DNA from: an uncultured Latescibacterota bacterium
GTDB lineage: Bacteria; Latescibacterota; UBA2968; UBA8231
Direction of reading: 5' to 3'
Length of the DNA stretch: 64,000 nt
Assembly (NCBI GenBank): GCA_958295495.1
Contig: OY282352.1
Coordinates: 2,790,001 to 2,854,000 of the forward strand
In this document: one piece after another, positions 17,215 to 26,607 of the stretch
Layout of the letters: every line of letters begins with the position of its first letter
Position numbering within the stretch: the first letter of the stretch is position 1
Notes under the pieces: generated by a model
What the model was told of the DNA's origin: nothing
What the model saw: only the letters and a program-made list of their open reading frames with translations
Database searches by the model: none
Program-made: the position numbers and the translations under genes

Positions 17215-18525
17215 CTAGGCCGCGATGTGCTCGTAATAGCGCGCAAAGATGTTTTCGAGGTTTTCCACGAGCTGGAGGGCCGATAGCTCGCGCGCCACCA
17301 TGAACTGGTTCCACTCGTTCCAGTATTGGCGATACAAGAACGGGTGTGCCCCTTCTAGCCCAAAGGAAAATGAGTAGAACCGCTCGGTCTCGGCGAGGAT
17401 CTGACCTAAGCCTTGTTGGATGCCGGGCAGCGGCATCCCAACGAGCGGGCTGATCATCTGGGCCTGTTGCACCATCTGCTCTTGGAACCAGCGGCTGTTG
17501 ACCAAGCGCAGAAATTCCGCCGCTCGCTCGGGCTGGCGGGCCAGAGCGGGGATGCTCTGGGTGTTGACCGTGCCGATCAAGTCGCGCGGATTCCCGCGCC
17601 CGCCCTCGACTGCGGGAAAGCGAAAGGCGTACAAGGGAAAGTTTTTGCCGATTACTTCGGTCCGCCCGCTGGTAAACCAACTGCCGACAAAGACGGTCGC
17701 CGCTCGCCCCTGCCAGAACAAAAGCTCGGACTCGATGTGATTGAGGCCGGCAAATCCCTCCGCGAAATACCCCCGATCCAGCATCTGTTTGACCATGCGG
17801 GCGGCTTGGAGAAACCCCGGTTCGGTCCATGGGGTCCTCCGCTGGGGGTCGCGGAAGGCTTGGCGCACCTTGTCGGCGCCGAGGATGCGCTGGGCTAGGT
17901 GGTCGAACCACCAGCTCGTGTACCAGTGGATGCCGTCTTGGGTGATGGGAACTATACCGGCGCGTTTGAGGCGCTCGCAGTTGTCGATAAACTGGTCCCA
18001 AGTCTGCGGATTGAGGTCGGCACCGGCGCGTTGGTACAGCTCGGCGTTGCAATACACCTGGAGGGAAATCACGTTTTGGGGGATGGCGTAAAAGCGGCCT
18101 TTGTACGTCAGCGGCCCTCGGTAGAGCGGGTCAATGGTCTCCAGCCACGTCTTGCCCGGGGTATCCCAAGAGGGCCGCTGGAGGTACTCGGTCATATCGA
18201 GGACGTGCCCCTGTTCGACGTAGGCGTAGGTCAGGCCGGTCTCGGCCGTGGCAAAGGACATGATGTCCGGCGGGTGCCCCTCCATGACGCGAATCATCAA
18301 TTCTTGGTAGCCGCCACCGCCGCCGCTGGCCGGCTCGACTTGGACCTCCGGGTGCGTCTCGCGGAAGCGATCCACGGCCCGCCATATAAGCTGGTTGATC
18401 GGCACTTGGGCGGCGGGCGGCTGGAGGTTGGCGATCTCCAGCACGTTTTCCCCGGGCAGGTACCGGCCGCATCCGCTGGCAAGGGCCGAAGCGGCCACGT
18501 ATTTGAGAAAGTCCCTGCGCTCCAC
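17215..18525 (-). CDS. ABC transporter extracellular solute-binding protein (family 1, sugar type)
   Basis: About 436 residues when started at the GTG at 18525, two bases after the stop of the permease gene. The N-terminus ERRDFLKYVAASALASGCG combines a twin-arginine motif (RRDFLK) with a lipobox (ASGC), predicting a Tat-exported lipoprotein. Typical family 1 features follow: ETHPEVQVE, GHPPDIMSF, a Trp- and Tyr-rich binding cleft, and GRAATVFVGSW. It should capture a sugar and deliver it to the two permeases encoded upstream. No ATPase gene is in the operon. Confidence 0.88.
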   Translation of the reverse strand: MERRDFLKYVAASALASGCGRYLPGENVLEIANLQPPAAQVPINQLIWRAVDRFRETHPEVQVEPASGGGGGYQELMIRVMEGHPPDIMSFATAETGLTYAYVEQGHVLDMTEYLQRPSWDTPGKTWLETIDPLYRGPLTYKGRFYAIPQNVISLQVYCNAELYQRAGADLNPQTWDQFIDNCERLKRAGIVPITQDGIHWYTSWWFDHLAQRILGADKVRQAFRDPQRRTPWTEPGFLQAARMVKQMLDRGYFAEGFAGLNHIESELLFWQGRAATVFVGSWFTSGRTEVIGKNFPLYAFRFPAVEGGRGNPRDLIGTVNTQSIPALARQPERAAEFLRLVNSRWFQEQMVQQAQMISPLVGMPLPGIQQGLGQILAETERFYSFSFGLEGAHPFLYRQYWNEWNQFMVARELSALQLVENLENIFARYYEHIAA

Positions 18526-18527
18526 GA

Positions 18528-19355
18528 TCAGCCCTTTAGCGCGCCGACGGTCAGGCCCTCTGTTATGCGGTTTTGCAACAGGATGAACACCACGATCAGG
18601 GGCAGCATGACGATCACCAGACCGGCAAATAATTCGGTCCAGCGCGATTCGGTTGACATGTTCCAAAACAGGGTTTGCAGGCCGCGAGCCAGCGTGTAGA
18701 GCTTGCCGGTGCGGAGGAGGATGAGCGACCAGAAAAACTCGTTCCAGTAGTTGATGCAGTTGAAGATGGAAACCGCGATGAGCCCGGGCTTGGCGAGGGG
18801 CAGGGCAATCGTCCAGAAGGTGCGCCACGGCGAGGCCCCGTCAATTAGCGCGGCCTCTTCCATTTCGGTCGGCAGGGTGCGGAAAAAACCCGTCAAGACA
18901 AAGATCGAAAAGGGCAGCCCGGTGGCGATGTAGAGCACGATCAAACCAAAGTGGCTGTTGGTTAGGTGCAAATGCCGCATCTGGACAAAGAGCGGGAAGA
19001 GGTACAGCATGGGCGGCACCATCATGGCCGATAGGAAGAGATAGAAGGTGAATCGACTGAACCGGAAGGGCACCCGCGATAGGACATACGCGGCCATGGC
19101 CGACGCCAATAAGGTGCCGCTCGTGGCGAGCGCGGTGATATAGGCCGTGTTGAAAAAGTAGCGGCCAATTTCGGCGTTGTCCCAAGCGTACGCGTAATTG
19201 CTCCAGCGCAATTCGGCTGGCAAGGCCCAAGTGCTGGCGAAAAACTCGGGATTGGCCTTAAAGGAGGTATAGGTCACCCAGCAGAGGGCGATTAGGGAAC
19301 TCAGGCAATAGCCCCCCATAAACAGGATGGCCAGCAGCTTGGGCAAGCGGTGCAT
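18528..19355 (-). CDS. Carbohydrate ABC transporter permease (MalG type)
   Basis: 275 residues, six predicted membrane helices. The cytoplasmic EAA loop that docks the ATPase is present as EEAALIDGASPWRTFWTIAL followed by PLAKPG. This is the second permease of the operon: it starts two bases after the stop of the MalF-type gene and is followed after two bases by the solute-binding protein gene. Function by family: inner-membrane channel subunit for sugar uptake. Confidence 0.9.
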   Translation of the reverse strand: MHRLPKLLAILFMGGYCLSSLIALCWVTYTSFKANPEFFASTWALPAELRWSNYAYAWDNAEIGRYFFNTAYITALATSGTLLASAMAAYVLSRVPFRFSRFTFYLFLSAMMVPPMLYLFPLFVQMRHLHLTNSHFGLIVLYIATGLPFSIFVLTGFFRTLPTEMEEAALIDGASPWRTFWTIALPLAKPGLIAVSIFNCINYWNEFFWSLILLRTGKLYTLARGLQTLFWNMSTESRWTELFAGLVIVMLPLIVVFILLQNRITEGLTVGALKG

Positions 19356-19357
19356 CT

Positions 19358-20236
19358 TTAGTACTCCACGCTCTCGCGGCGCATCAGGCGATTGACCGCG
19401 AGGCTAAACGCCAATACGAGGAAGAACATGACGACCCCCATGGCCGAGGCATAGCCGATGCTTTGCCCCTGAAAGCCGGCCCAATAGATGTAGGTTCCCA
19501 GCACCTCAATGACGTTGGGATAGCCGCGCGTGATGACGAAGATGAGGGCAAAAGCCTGAAAGGCGCCGATGATCCAGAAAATCACCAAAATCTGCACGAC
19601 GTCCCACAAAAGCGGCAGGGTCACGTGCCAAAATTGCTGCCAAGCATTGGCCCCGTCCAGTTCGGCGGACTCGTAAAAACTGAGCGGGATTTTTTGCAAG
19701 CCCGCCAAAAATAGGATCACGTAGGTGCCCAGGCCCTGCCAGATCATGGCGACGGCAATGGCCGGCAGGGCGTTGTGGCGGCTGCCCAGCCAAGGCCGGG
19801 CGAGCGCGTCTAGTCCGACGCTGCGCAGGGTTTCGTTGAGCAGGCCGATGACCGGATTGTAGATGCTGCCCCACAGCACGGCCGTGACCACGACCGAGAG
19901 CAGGGTGGGGGCAAAGACGACGAATTTTAGAAAGCCGGCAAAGGGCGGCTTTTTGGACAGAATTACCGCGAACAGCAGGCTCAGCGGAAAGACGACCAAG
20001 AACCCGAGGACGCCGAACAAAAAGACGTTCTCTAGGGCCGTGAGAAAGGTGGGATCGGCAAAGGCGCGCCCAAAATTGGCGAGGCCGATGTACTCCTTTT
20101 CTGGCGATACGCCCGACCAAGAAGTCAGGGAATAGTAGAAGGCATTGCACACCGGCAGCACGAAGAACGCGATGTGCAGCACGAGCGCCGGCCCGAGCAG
20201 GGGCACGATCAGCTTGCGGAGTTCGCGTTGGATCAC
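19358..20236 (-). CDS. Carbohydrate ABC transporter permease (MalF/UgpA type)
   Basis: About 292 residues from a GTG at 20236 that overlaps the TGA of the upstream gene (GTGA). Six predicted helices; the EAA loop reads YESAELDGANAWQQFWHVTL followed by PLLWD. The N-terminal motif LPVCNAFYYSLTSWSG is characteristic of the UgpA/LacF group. It pairs with the MalG-type subunit encoded immediately downstream. The frame is open to 20320, but the overlapping GTG gives a proper transmembrane N-terminus. Confidence 0.9.
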   Translation of the reverse strand: MIQRELRKLIVPLLGPALVLHIAFFVLPVCNAFYYSLTSWSGVSPEKEYIGLANFGRAFADPTFLTALENVFLFGVLGFLVVFPLSLLFAVILSKKPPFAGFLKFVVFAPTLLSVVVTAVLWGSIYNPVIGLLNETLRSVGLDALARPWLGSRHNALPAIAVAMIWQGLGTYVILFLAGLQKIPLSFYESAELDGANAWQQFWHVTLPLLWDVVQILVIFWIIGAFQAFALIFVITRGYPNVIEVLGTYIYWAGFQGQSIGYASAMGVVMFFLVLAFSLAVNRLMRRESVEY

Positions 20237-20742
20237 GGCGCGTCCTGTCCCAAGGCTTTGATGTTGTCGTTGAAGAAGATCACTTCGTCCGCGGCGTCGG
20301 TGCGCAACGCTTGCAGCCACTGCCCGAATAATTCGCTTTCGCTTTCGCGGCGCAAAGTGTGCTCGATGCGCTTCTTTACTGTTGCAAAGGGCTGCCGCCC
20401 GGCGTCGGCGCGCCCCAACAGGCCGCGGTGTTCTACCGGACCGATGAATGCGCCGACCTCGGCTTCCATAGCCGCTTTGACCAGCGGCCCAAAGCGCGGC
20501 GTCTCATGCCAATAGAGTTGGTAGAGGCCTGCGACCTCGCGGCTGCCGTGGCGCACGCTGTACAAGGCCGCGAGTTGGCGTGCGATGTAGGTTTCGGCGA
20601 GATATGTCGGCCCAGCCGCGCTTGCAATTTCCGCGGCGATTTGCGCTGCGCCCAGCGGGTCGCTTAGACGCTGCTTGAGCCAGTCATATACCGCGAGTTC
20701 ATCGTTGAGATTTTGCAACGCGCTCACCACAAATTTTTGCAT
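20233..20742 (-). CDS. PpiC/SurA-like C-terminal domain protein, first gene of the ABC operon
   Basis: About 169 residues starting at MQKFVVSALQNL. The region EVGAFIGPVEHRGLLG through PFATVKKRIEHTL and ESELFGQWLQALR resembles the end of parvulin-type prolyl isomerases (V-G-x-x-x-G-P-V ... I-x-x-x-L ... F-x-x-W-L-x-x-L-R). The usual signal peptide and SurA N-terminal domain are missing and the rotamase core looks partial. It may be a truncated folding factor or a gene repurposed with the transporter. It overlaps the first permease gene by four bases. Confidence 0.5.
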   Translation of the reverse strand: MQKFVVSALQNLNDELAVYDWLKQRLSDPLGAAQIAAEIASAAGPTYLAETYIARQLAALYSVRHGSREVAGLYQLYWHETPRFGPLVKAAMEAEVGAFIGPVEHRGLLGRADAGRQPFATVKKRIEHTLRRESESELFGQWLQALRTDAADEVIFFNDNIKALGQDAP

Positions 20743-20772
20743 CTTTATTTGCAGGACAAGGTTTTTATTTTT

Positions 20773-20802
20773 TTGACAAGTGAGAAGCAGATTCCGTACA
20801 CT
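20773..20802 (+). promoter_or_regulatory. Sigma-70-like promoter for the CBM9-like gene
   Basis: TTGACA at 20773-20778 is followed after 18 bases by TACACT at 20797-20802, about 70 bases before the start codon at 20873. The -35 is a perfect consensus; the -10 matches four of six bases. The surrounding gap is AT-rich and divergent to the ABC operon. Confidence 0.5.
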
Positions 20803-20872
20803 ATTAAATGAAACGCAAAACCCGTGTAGAGAAATTAGAGTTTTTCTAACCTCTTTCCAATGGAGTAAAGCA

Positions 20873-21757
20873 ATGAAAAAGCTCGTCCTGATTTTTGCCA
20901 TCGCGCTCGCGGCGGTCCCTGCTGGGGCACACCTGCCCGTAGATGAGGTGTTCATAGCCGTGCAATTCCCAGACGCCAACATTCCCACCATCGACGGCAA
21001 TTTAGCCGAGTGGGACGTCATTCCCGATGGCTACTGGATCACCCATGAGCAATTGACCGAGACCGTGAGAGGCGTAGGCACTGCGTGGGACGCCACCGAC
21101 TTAGCTTTGCGGGCCATCGTCGGCTGGAATCCCAACACCAACAAGCTCTACGTCATGGAGGATCGGTTCGACGATGCCATCTGGGTCATCACCGGCTGGG
21201 AGCCTATGGAGATGGTTTTTGATGCGGACCACAGCGGCGGCATGTTCAACGTGTGGGCCGACGTGGAAGACCAAGATCAGAAGGATCTGCTGCACGGTGC
21301 CCACGCCCAGAATTATGGTTTCAACCAAGGTGGCCCGGGCCTCAACCACTGGGGCAAAGCCCAGTGGATCACCGAGCTGCCTTACGGGCAGTTCGCCTCC
21401 ACCCAGACGGCTGAGGAAGGTGGGGAGGGCTTCTTCCGGGCCGAGTACATGCTGACCCCGTTCGACAACCTGAACTGGAACGGGATTGACCAGAGCACGA
21501 TCGGTACGCTGGTAGAGGGCAATATCATTGGTTTCCACTTCACGATCATCGACGACGACGATCTGGAAATTGGCGGCTATGAGGGCTACTGGACTCTGAG
21601 CGGCGCCACGGATAGCTACTTCCAAGGCGATTTGCTCTCCGACTTTCTGTTGGCCCCCATTGACTCGGATATCGATTGGGCTTCCCAAGCCACAGCCGAA
21701 CCCACATCCGTAGAGGAAGTGGGCTGGGGCCGGATCAAATCCACGTTTGCCGAGTAG
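20873..21757 (+). CDS. Secreted CBM9-like protein with TSVE/WG-IK tail
   Basis: About 294 residues; the start gives a typical signal peptide MKKLVLIFAIALAAVPAGA. The mature protein begins with VDEVFIAVQFPDANIPTIDG then LAEWDVIP, the CBM9-like I-D-G-x-x-x-E-W pattern, and contains MVFDADHSGGMF. It is more distant from the paralogues at 3136-4056 and 15227-16165 than those are from each other. The C-terminus TSVEEVGWGRIKSTF repeats the tail seen at 3136-4056, which suggests a shared sorting or docking element. It is transcribed alone from a clear promoter and ends at a strong terminator. Confidence 0.75.
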   Translation: MKKLVLIFAIALAAVPAGAHLPVDEVFIAVQFPDANIPTIDGNLAEWDVIPDGYWITHEQLTETVRGVGTAWDATDLALRAIVGWNPNTNKLYVMEDRFDDAIWVITGWEPMEMVFDADHSGGMFNVWADVEDQDQKDLLHGAHAQNYGFNQGGPGLNHWGKAQWITELPYGQFASTQTAEEGGEGFFRAEYMLTPFDNLNWNGIDQSTIGTLVEGNIIGFHFTIIDDDDLEIGGYEGYWTLSGATDSYFQGDLLSDFLLAPIDSDIDWASQATAEPTSVEEVGWGRIKSTFAE

Positions 21758-21782
21758 TTGCTTCAGGCGCGTAGCCTGAGTG

Positions 21783-21821
21783 CCGCCATGCCGGGCTTCC
21801 GACCTGGCATGGCGGTTTTTT
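21783..21821 (+). terminator. Rho-independent terminator
   Basis: CCGCCATGCC (21783-21792) pairs perfectly with GGCATGGCGG (21806-21815) and is followed by TTTTTT. It ends transcription of the CBM9-like gene 25 bases after its stop codon. Confidence 0.85.
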
Positions 21822-22160
21822 ATTTGATAGCCTCAAACTCGTAAAGAGCCATTCCGGCAGTACCAACTCCCCCTAACCGATAGGGCAACGACCCTGAGCG
21901 AACCGATTACCCAAGCTCAAGACCACGACCGGCGCATAGCCTGCCCCTGTGAAAACAGGGGGCTGGAAGGCATCGCCGAGCAGCTTGACCGCCGCTTGGA
22001 CGGCATTGAGCGAGCCCTTGCCGAGCATCGCTCCGCTGGCTTATCGGCATTCAATTCGGGATGGTAGGCTTGCTGGTAACCATCCTGTTGAAGGTGCTGA
22101 ACTGATTGACCCGCTTTGGCCGGACAAGACCGGCCGGGGCGCAACTCTTCCAAAGGCGAT
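21822..22160 (+). other. Intergenic stretch with a GAAA hairpin and a broken small gene
   Basis: No intact gene. CCCCTGT-GAAA-ACAGGGG at 21944-21961 is a perfect 7-bp stem with a GNRA tetraloop. From about 21969 the plus strand reads AEQLDRRLDGIERALAEHR, a short coiled coil, and after a shift of frame near 22060 MVGLLVTILLKVLN-stop (ending 22105). The order coiled coil then one membrane helix is that of small XhlA-like proteins, so this is probably the remnant of one. Confidence 0.4.
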
Positions 22161-23885
22161 ATGAACAGACAGCGCAATGCCTTGGCCCTAGTGGGATTGC
22201 TCGCCGCGGCGGCCCTCGCGACGGAAAACATCGTGGTCGGGGGCGACGGAAGCGGCGCGACTTGGCAGGAGGCGACCGCGTCCGCGCCGATCATCGACTT
22301 CAGTGCCCGCACGGGCTGGATCCAGCCGCGCAGCGTGGCGGAAAACACCAATATCGCCGCAGGGCTCCTCGAGCGCGGTGGCCGGGTGACTTCGCCCAAC
22401 GCCCAGGCCGTTTTGCGCCTGACCTCAGCCGTGCTCAAAGAGCGTTTGCACAGCATGGTGGACGGCGATCCAAGCACGGCTTTTGAGGCCAAAGACGTGG
22501 TGGCCACCGGAATCCTCCTAGTCTTCGACTTAGGCGCTAGGTTTGGCGTCAATCACATTCGCTTCTTCCCCCGCCAAGCCTTCAAGAGCGACTTTATGAA
22601 AGGCTACGTGCTCTCCATCAACGACGGCGCATTCGGCGCAGACATCGTGGCCGCCTCGGTCGATAAGCTGCCGGACAAGACCTTGCTAACGGTCATGGCC
22701 CAAGACGGCAGCAATAGCCGCGACACCATTGACGTGCGATTCCCCCTGCAATACGTGCGCTATATCCGCTTGGAATCCACGCAGCGGTTCAACTGGGAAA
22801 TCGACGAACTGGAAATGTTTGGCAGCGGGTTCGTGCCCGAGGCGGATTACCTGTCCGAGGTCTTCGACATGGAGCAGGAGGCACTGTGGGGCCGGCTGCA
22901 ATGGGCCACCGAGCAACAGGGCTTGCCGCAGCGGTCGCGGCTCGTCGTCCGCACCCGCAGCGGCAGCAGCCCCTCGCCGGACGACGAGCCCGCTAGCTGG
23001 AGCCCGTGGTCCACGCCCTATCGGAACAGCGGCGATCCGATCCTCTCGCCGGCGCCGCGCCGCTACTTCCAGTTCAGCATGGGGTTTGAAAGCGATGGAC
23101 TCGAAGATGGCATTGCCGTGGATTCACTCGCTTTCGAGGTCTTTCGCCCGGCCTTGGCCCAGTCGATCGTCGGCGAGATATGGCCACAGGAGGTCCCGGT
23201 AGGCGCGGATACGAGCTTCGTCTATGCCATCGAGGTGACGGACGCCCGGGGATTCGACCGCTTGGAAATCGACACGCCGGCCCCGGTCCGCGCCCTGCGC
23301 GAGTTGCGCGTAGATGGCGAAGAGATCGAGTTCAGGGAGGAACTAGGGGCCAACGGCCTGCGAGCCAGCTTTGTGCGTCAGACCGGCAATCGCGCCCTGC
23401 AAGTGGTGTTTGACACGGCCGTGCTGCGCTACGAGACCGTGTTTACCGGACGCCTGCTCGACACCACGCGGGAGGGTGCGCTGCCCCAAGCAATCGCAAG
23501 CGGCAACGCCGCCCCCCGCTTTGCGGGAGACGACCTGAGCGTGCGAGTGCCCTTGCAGGGCCAGCGCTTGGTGCATCGGGTGTCTGCAACGCCGGCGATG
23601 TTCACGCCCAATGGCGACGGCATCAACGATCACACGACGATTAGCTACGATCTGCTCTATCTGACGGGCCAAGCACCGGTTGCACTGCGGATCTACGATT
23701 TGGCGCGCAAGCAGGTCGCAGAGCTGCCGGTCGCTGGCAGCAAAAGCGGGCGGTTCCAGCGCCCTTGGGATGGCCGAGATGCACAGGGCGAGCTATTGCT
23801 GCCAGGGGTTTACATCCTGCAAGTCGAAGTGGAGACCGATAGCGGTGCCGAGCGCAGCAGCAGCGCGGTGGCCATCGCCTATTGA
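22161..23885 (+). CDS. Secreted FlgD-tailed beta-sandwich protein
   Basis: About 574 residues, start at 22161 behind AAAGG, signal peptide ALALVGLLAAAALA. It is the shortest of the seven paralogues. It contains the discoidin-like part (VDGDPSTAFEAKD, LVFDLGARFGVNHIRFFPRQ), the WSPWSTPYRNSGDPILSPAP block with RRYFQFS, VGEIWPQEVPVG with a FVYAIEV strand, and the C-terminal FlgD-like domain (TPNGDGINDHTTISYDL; WDGRDAQGELLLPGVYILQV). It stands 13 bases ahead of the second outer-membrane-like gene, so the two are co-transcribed. Confidence 0.8.
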   Translation: MNRQRNALALVGLLAAAALATENIVVGGDGSGATWQEATASAPIIDFSARTGWIQPRSVAENTNIAAGLLERGGRVTSPNAQAVLRLTSAVLKERLHSMVDGDPSTAFEAKDVVATGILLVFDLGARFGVNHIRFFPRQAFKSDFMKGYVLSINDGAFGADIVAASVDKLPDKTLLTVMAQDGSNSRDTIDVRFPLQYVRYIRLESTQRFNWEIDELEMFGSGFVPEADYLSEVFDMEQEALWGRLQWATEQQGLPQRSRLVVRTRSGSSPSPDDEPASWSPWSTPYRNSGDPILSPAPRRYFQFSMGFESDGLEDGIAVDSLAFEVFRPALAQSIVGEIWPQEVPVGADTSFVYAIEVTDARGFDRLEIDTPAPVRALRELRVDGEEIEFREELGANGLRASFVRQTGNRALQVVFDTAVLRYETVFTGRLLDTTREGALPQAIASGNAAPRFAGDDLSVRVPLQGQRLVHRVSATPAMFTPNGDGINDHTTISYDLLYLTGQAPVALRIYDLARKQVAELPVAGSKSGRFQRPWDGRDAQGELLLPGVYILQVEVETDSGAERSSSAVAIAY

Positions 23886-23898
23886 CAAGGAGCATTTT

Positions 23899-26595
23899 GT
23901 GGCCAGACGGAATTTGCTTTTGCTCACAGTCCTGATTGCCGCGGCGACGGGCGGCGACCTTGGCGCGCAGGGACGGGAAGATTACGGCAGTAGGTTGGGG
24001 GTGCAGCGGGGCGGTGAGGTCTCCTATGAACCCGTGGGGCCGGGGGTGCTTTTCGACGCCTTAGATCCGGCCGTGCGGCGTTGGTACGCGCCCCAAGAGC
24101 TATATCGGCTCTACGGCTGGAAACAATGGGAACACACCAACTACGCCCGCGATCTGTACCAGCGCTACGTCTCCAGCGACATAGAGGGCGATTATTTTTA
24201 CGACCTCTATGGGTCTTTTATCAACCGCGGCTGGCTCATCTACGACTGGAGCCAGAACCAGCCCCAGCAGTTTGGCAGCACGGTCTTCAAGACCTCTAGG
24301 TTCAGCGCGTGGTTCAACGAGCTGGTCATTGCTTCCGACCAAAAAGGGCAAAACAACCTGGCCCTGACGATCGGCAGCAAGATCCGCACTACCCTGACGC
24401 CGATGACGTTCTCCAAGCCGGCCTTCGACGGCATCCAAGCCGACTTCCAGTCCGACAAATACGGCCTGACCGTCTTGATGTCGCGGATTAGCTCCCCGGG
24501 GCTGGCGCGGAGCGTGTCGGTTGAAACCACCAATAGCACCAACCTGTTGGGCTTCTACGGCACGACCCAGATCGGCGACTTTGTCGAGGTGGGCGGCCTC
24601 TATGTCAACGCCCACAACTCGCAAACCCTGTTGGAGAGCTTTGAGGGCAACCCGTGGACCGGCTCCCTGACGGTGGGACAAAATCTAGAGCACATCGGGC
24701 AGGTCTTCATCCGCCTGAGCGATGATTCGCCCGAAGACCGCGAGGGCGGGGCCGCCCTGTTTTCGTGGGACATCATCATTGAATCCGAGACCGAGGTGGC
24801 GCGCGAAACAGAAGCCGGCGAGCGCGTCGTCGAGGTCGAGAAAGAGACGGTGCGGGGCAGCCAAATCGGCTTTGAGCCGATCATCGACGGCGGCTTACAA
24901 CGCCTCGGATTCCTCGCGGCCGATGGCGACGAGCGGATCGAAATGACCTACGACTTCCGCTCCCCATTGTACACCGGCCCGGAGCTTTCCACCATTCGCC
25001 GCGCGCAGATCGAATTGGTGGTGGCCAACGATTACCACATTGAGATGAGCTCGGACCGCCAGCTCAACATACCCGAAGGCCAGCCCGTTTTTCTGACGGC
25101 CAAGCGGGCGGCTGGCAACGTACAGGACGGGTCCAACTTGGGGCTGTTGCGCCTCGACTACGGCCTACCGACGGGGAACGACATCTACGGGTTTACCTTG
25201 GAGGCACAGGGCGTGCTGGGTTTTGATCTGTACGCGGAATTCGACCGCAGTCGGCACTATCGCAAGTACCCGAACCGCGCTTTTGCAACCCACCACACGG
25301 CTGCGGATCAAGCCAATGCCTATATGGTCAATCTGTCGAAGAAGAGCTATCCTTATTTCCTCTTTGCCGAGACCTATAGCATGGATTACAACTACGGCAC
25401 CACCAGCCTGATTTCCTCGCCCTCGGGCGACATCGACTACACAGACCCAACGACCAATTTCTACGAGTGGGTTGACGACAACGACGATCAAGACCGCATC
25501 CCGGATTGGCTGCGCCTCAACCAGTTCGGGCCGGATTTGCGGATTTTCCCCGGGTGGGACGAAAACCTCGACCTCATCTCTGATTTCAACCAGAACGACA
25601 ACGAGTTCCGGCCGAACTTCGTCCCCGACTACGAGGAGCCTTTCCTGCGCTACCACGTAGATCGCCCGGAGTTTTTGTTCGGCATGGACATGAACAACAA
25701 CTTCTGGATCGACCGCTTTGAAAACGACGAAGACCCGGATTACCCTTACGACCGCAACCGCCGCGGCTACAATGCTTATGTCGGGATGCACCTAACGCCC
25801 GAGATGCGGCTGACCGCCGGCTACAAACAGGAGCGCGTGCTCTCGGCCGAGAAGCGCGAGCAAACCGCGTACGGCATTGTTACTTGGGACAAGGACATCG
25901 CCGGCGTGGGTCGGCTCCGCGTCTTCGACATGTTCAAGCGGGTCGAGGACGCGATCGCCGACAACGTCGTCCAGTGGGTGCAGCCGACCGGCGCTCCAGG
26001 CGCGTTGCAGCGGATAGAAGACCCCTTAGCCGCGCTCGACGCCTATATCAATTCGGCATTTGTCCGTTTCGATTACACCGGCATGCCCGGCCTGACCTTC
26101 ACCAACAAGCTGAAATACGACGTCTGGCACCAAAACGACGAGCAGCCGGACGTGCGCGAAAACTTCCAGTTCTTCGGCCTGATCAACAAGGCCGAGTACC
26201 GGCGCGCGATTGGCCGCGTGGTGCTGGCTCCCAAGATCAAGAACGAACACCGCCGCGAAGCGCCGCTGCTGAGCAACGATCCCGTGCGCAAGGAAAACGC
26301 CTTGCTCTTGTTCTTGATCGGGGAGGTCGCAATCCTGACCAGATCCGAGCTGAGGGCCGGGTTGGAGTACACCATATTCAGCCAGCTCGAAGACGCGCAA
26401 AAAGTGCGCGCCTTGGGCCTGTCGCCAGACTACCGAGAGACGGTTCTCGCCATCCAGTACTCCAATACAGGCGCGTATCTAGGATACAGTTTGACCACCC
26501 AGATGGGCCTGCGCGTCAGCCGCATCGACCGCAAGGGCGAAGACGCTTTTACCGGCGCATCCCAGTTTGTGACGGTCTATGCCGGGCTCGACTAA
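23899..26595 (+). CDS. Large outer-membrane-like (putative beta-barrel) protein, second copy
   Basis: About 898 residues from a GTG at 23899 with an AAGGAG ribosome binding site; signal peptide VARRNLLLLTVLIAAATGG. Full-length paralogue of 4341-6980: shared LYRLYGWKQWEHTNYARDLY, INRGWLIYDW, TLTPMTFSKPAFDG, LSDDSPED, and the calcium-type acidic repeats DDNDDQDRIPDWL, DENLDLISDFNQN and DMNNNFWIDRFENDED at about residues 520-615. Differences include an acidic insertion rich in E (ESETEVARETEAGERVVEVE) near residue 300. Strand-rich and ending with a hydrophobic VTVYAGLD, it is likely an outer-membrane barrel. Flanked on both sides by FlgD-tailed genes. Confidence 0.7.
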   Translation: MARRNLLLLTVLIAAATGGDLGAQGREDYGSRLGVQRGGEVSYEPVGPGVLFDALDPAVRRWYAPQELYRLYGWKQWEHTNYARDLYQRYVSSDIEGDYFYDLYGSFINRGWLIYDWSQNQPQQFGSTVFKTSRFSAWFNELVIASDQKGQNNLALTIGSKIRTTLTPMTFSKPAFDGIQADFQSDKYGLTVLMSRISSPGLARSVSVETTNSTNLLGFYGTTQIGDFVEVGGLYVNAHNSQTLLESFEGNPWTGSLTVGQNLEHIGQVFIRLSDDSPEDREGGAALFSWDIIIESETEVARETEAGERVVEVEKETVRGSQIGFEPIIDGGLQRLGFLAADGDERIEMTYDFRSPLYTGPELSTIRRAQIELVVANDYHIEMSSDRQLNIPEGQPVFLTAKRAAGNVQDGSNLGLLRLDYGLPTGNDIYGFTLEAQGVLGFDLYAEFDRSRHYRKYPNRAFATHHTAADQANAYMVNLSKKSYPYFLFAETYSMDYNYGTTSLISSPSGDIDYTDPTTNFYEWVDDNDDQDRIPDWLRLNQFGPDLRIFPGWDENLDLISDFNQNDNEFRPNFVPDYEEPFLRYHVDRPEFLFGMDMNNNFWIDRFENDEDPDYPYDRNRRGYNAYVGMHLTPEMRLTAGYKQERVLSAEKREQTAYGIVTWDKDIAGVGRLRVFDMFKRVEDAIADNVVQWVQPTGAPGALQRIEDPLAALDAYINSAFVRFDYTGMPGLTFTNKLKYDVWHQNDEQPDVRENFQFFGLINKAEYRRAIGRVVLAPKIKNEHRREAPLLSNDPVRKENALLLFLIGEVAILTRSELRAGLEYTIFSQLEDAQKVRALGLSPDYRETVLAIQYSNTGAYLGYSLTTQMGLRVSRIDRKGEDAFTGASQFVTVYAGLD

Positions 26596-26607
26596 GGGGC
26601 GGACGCT

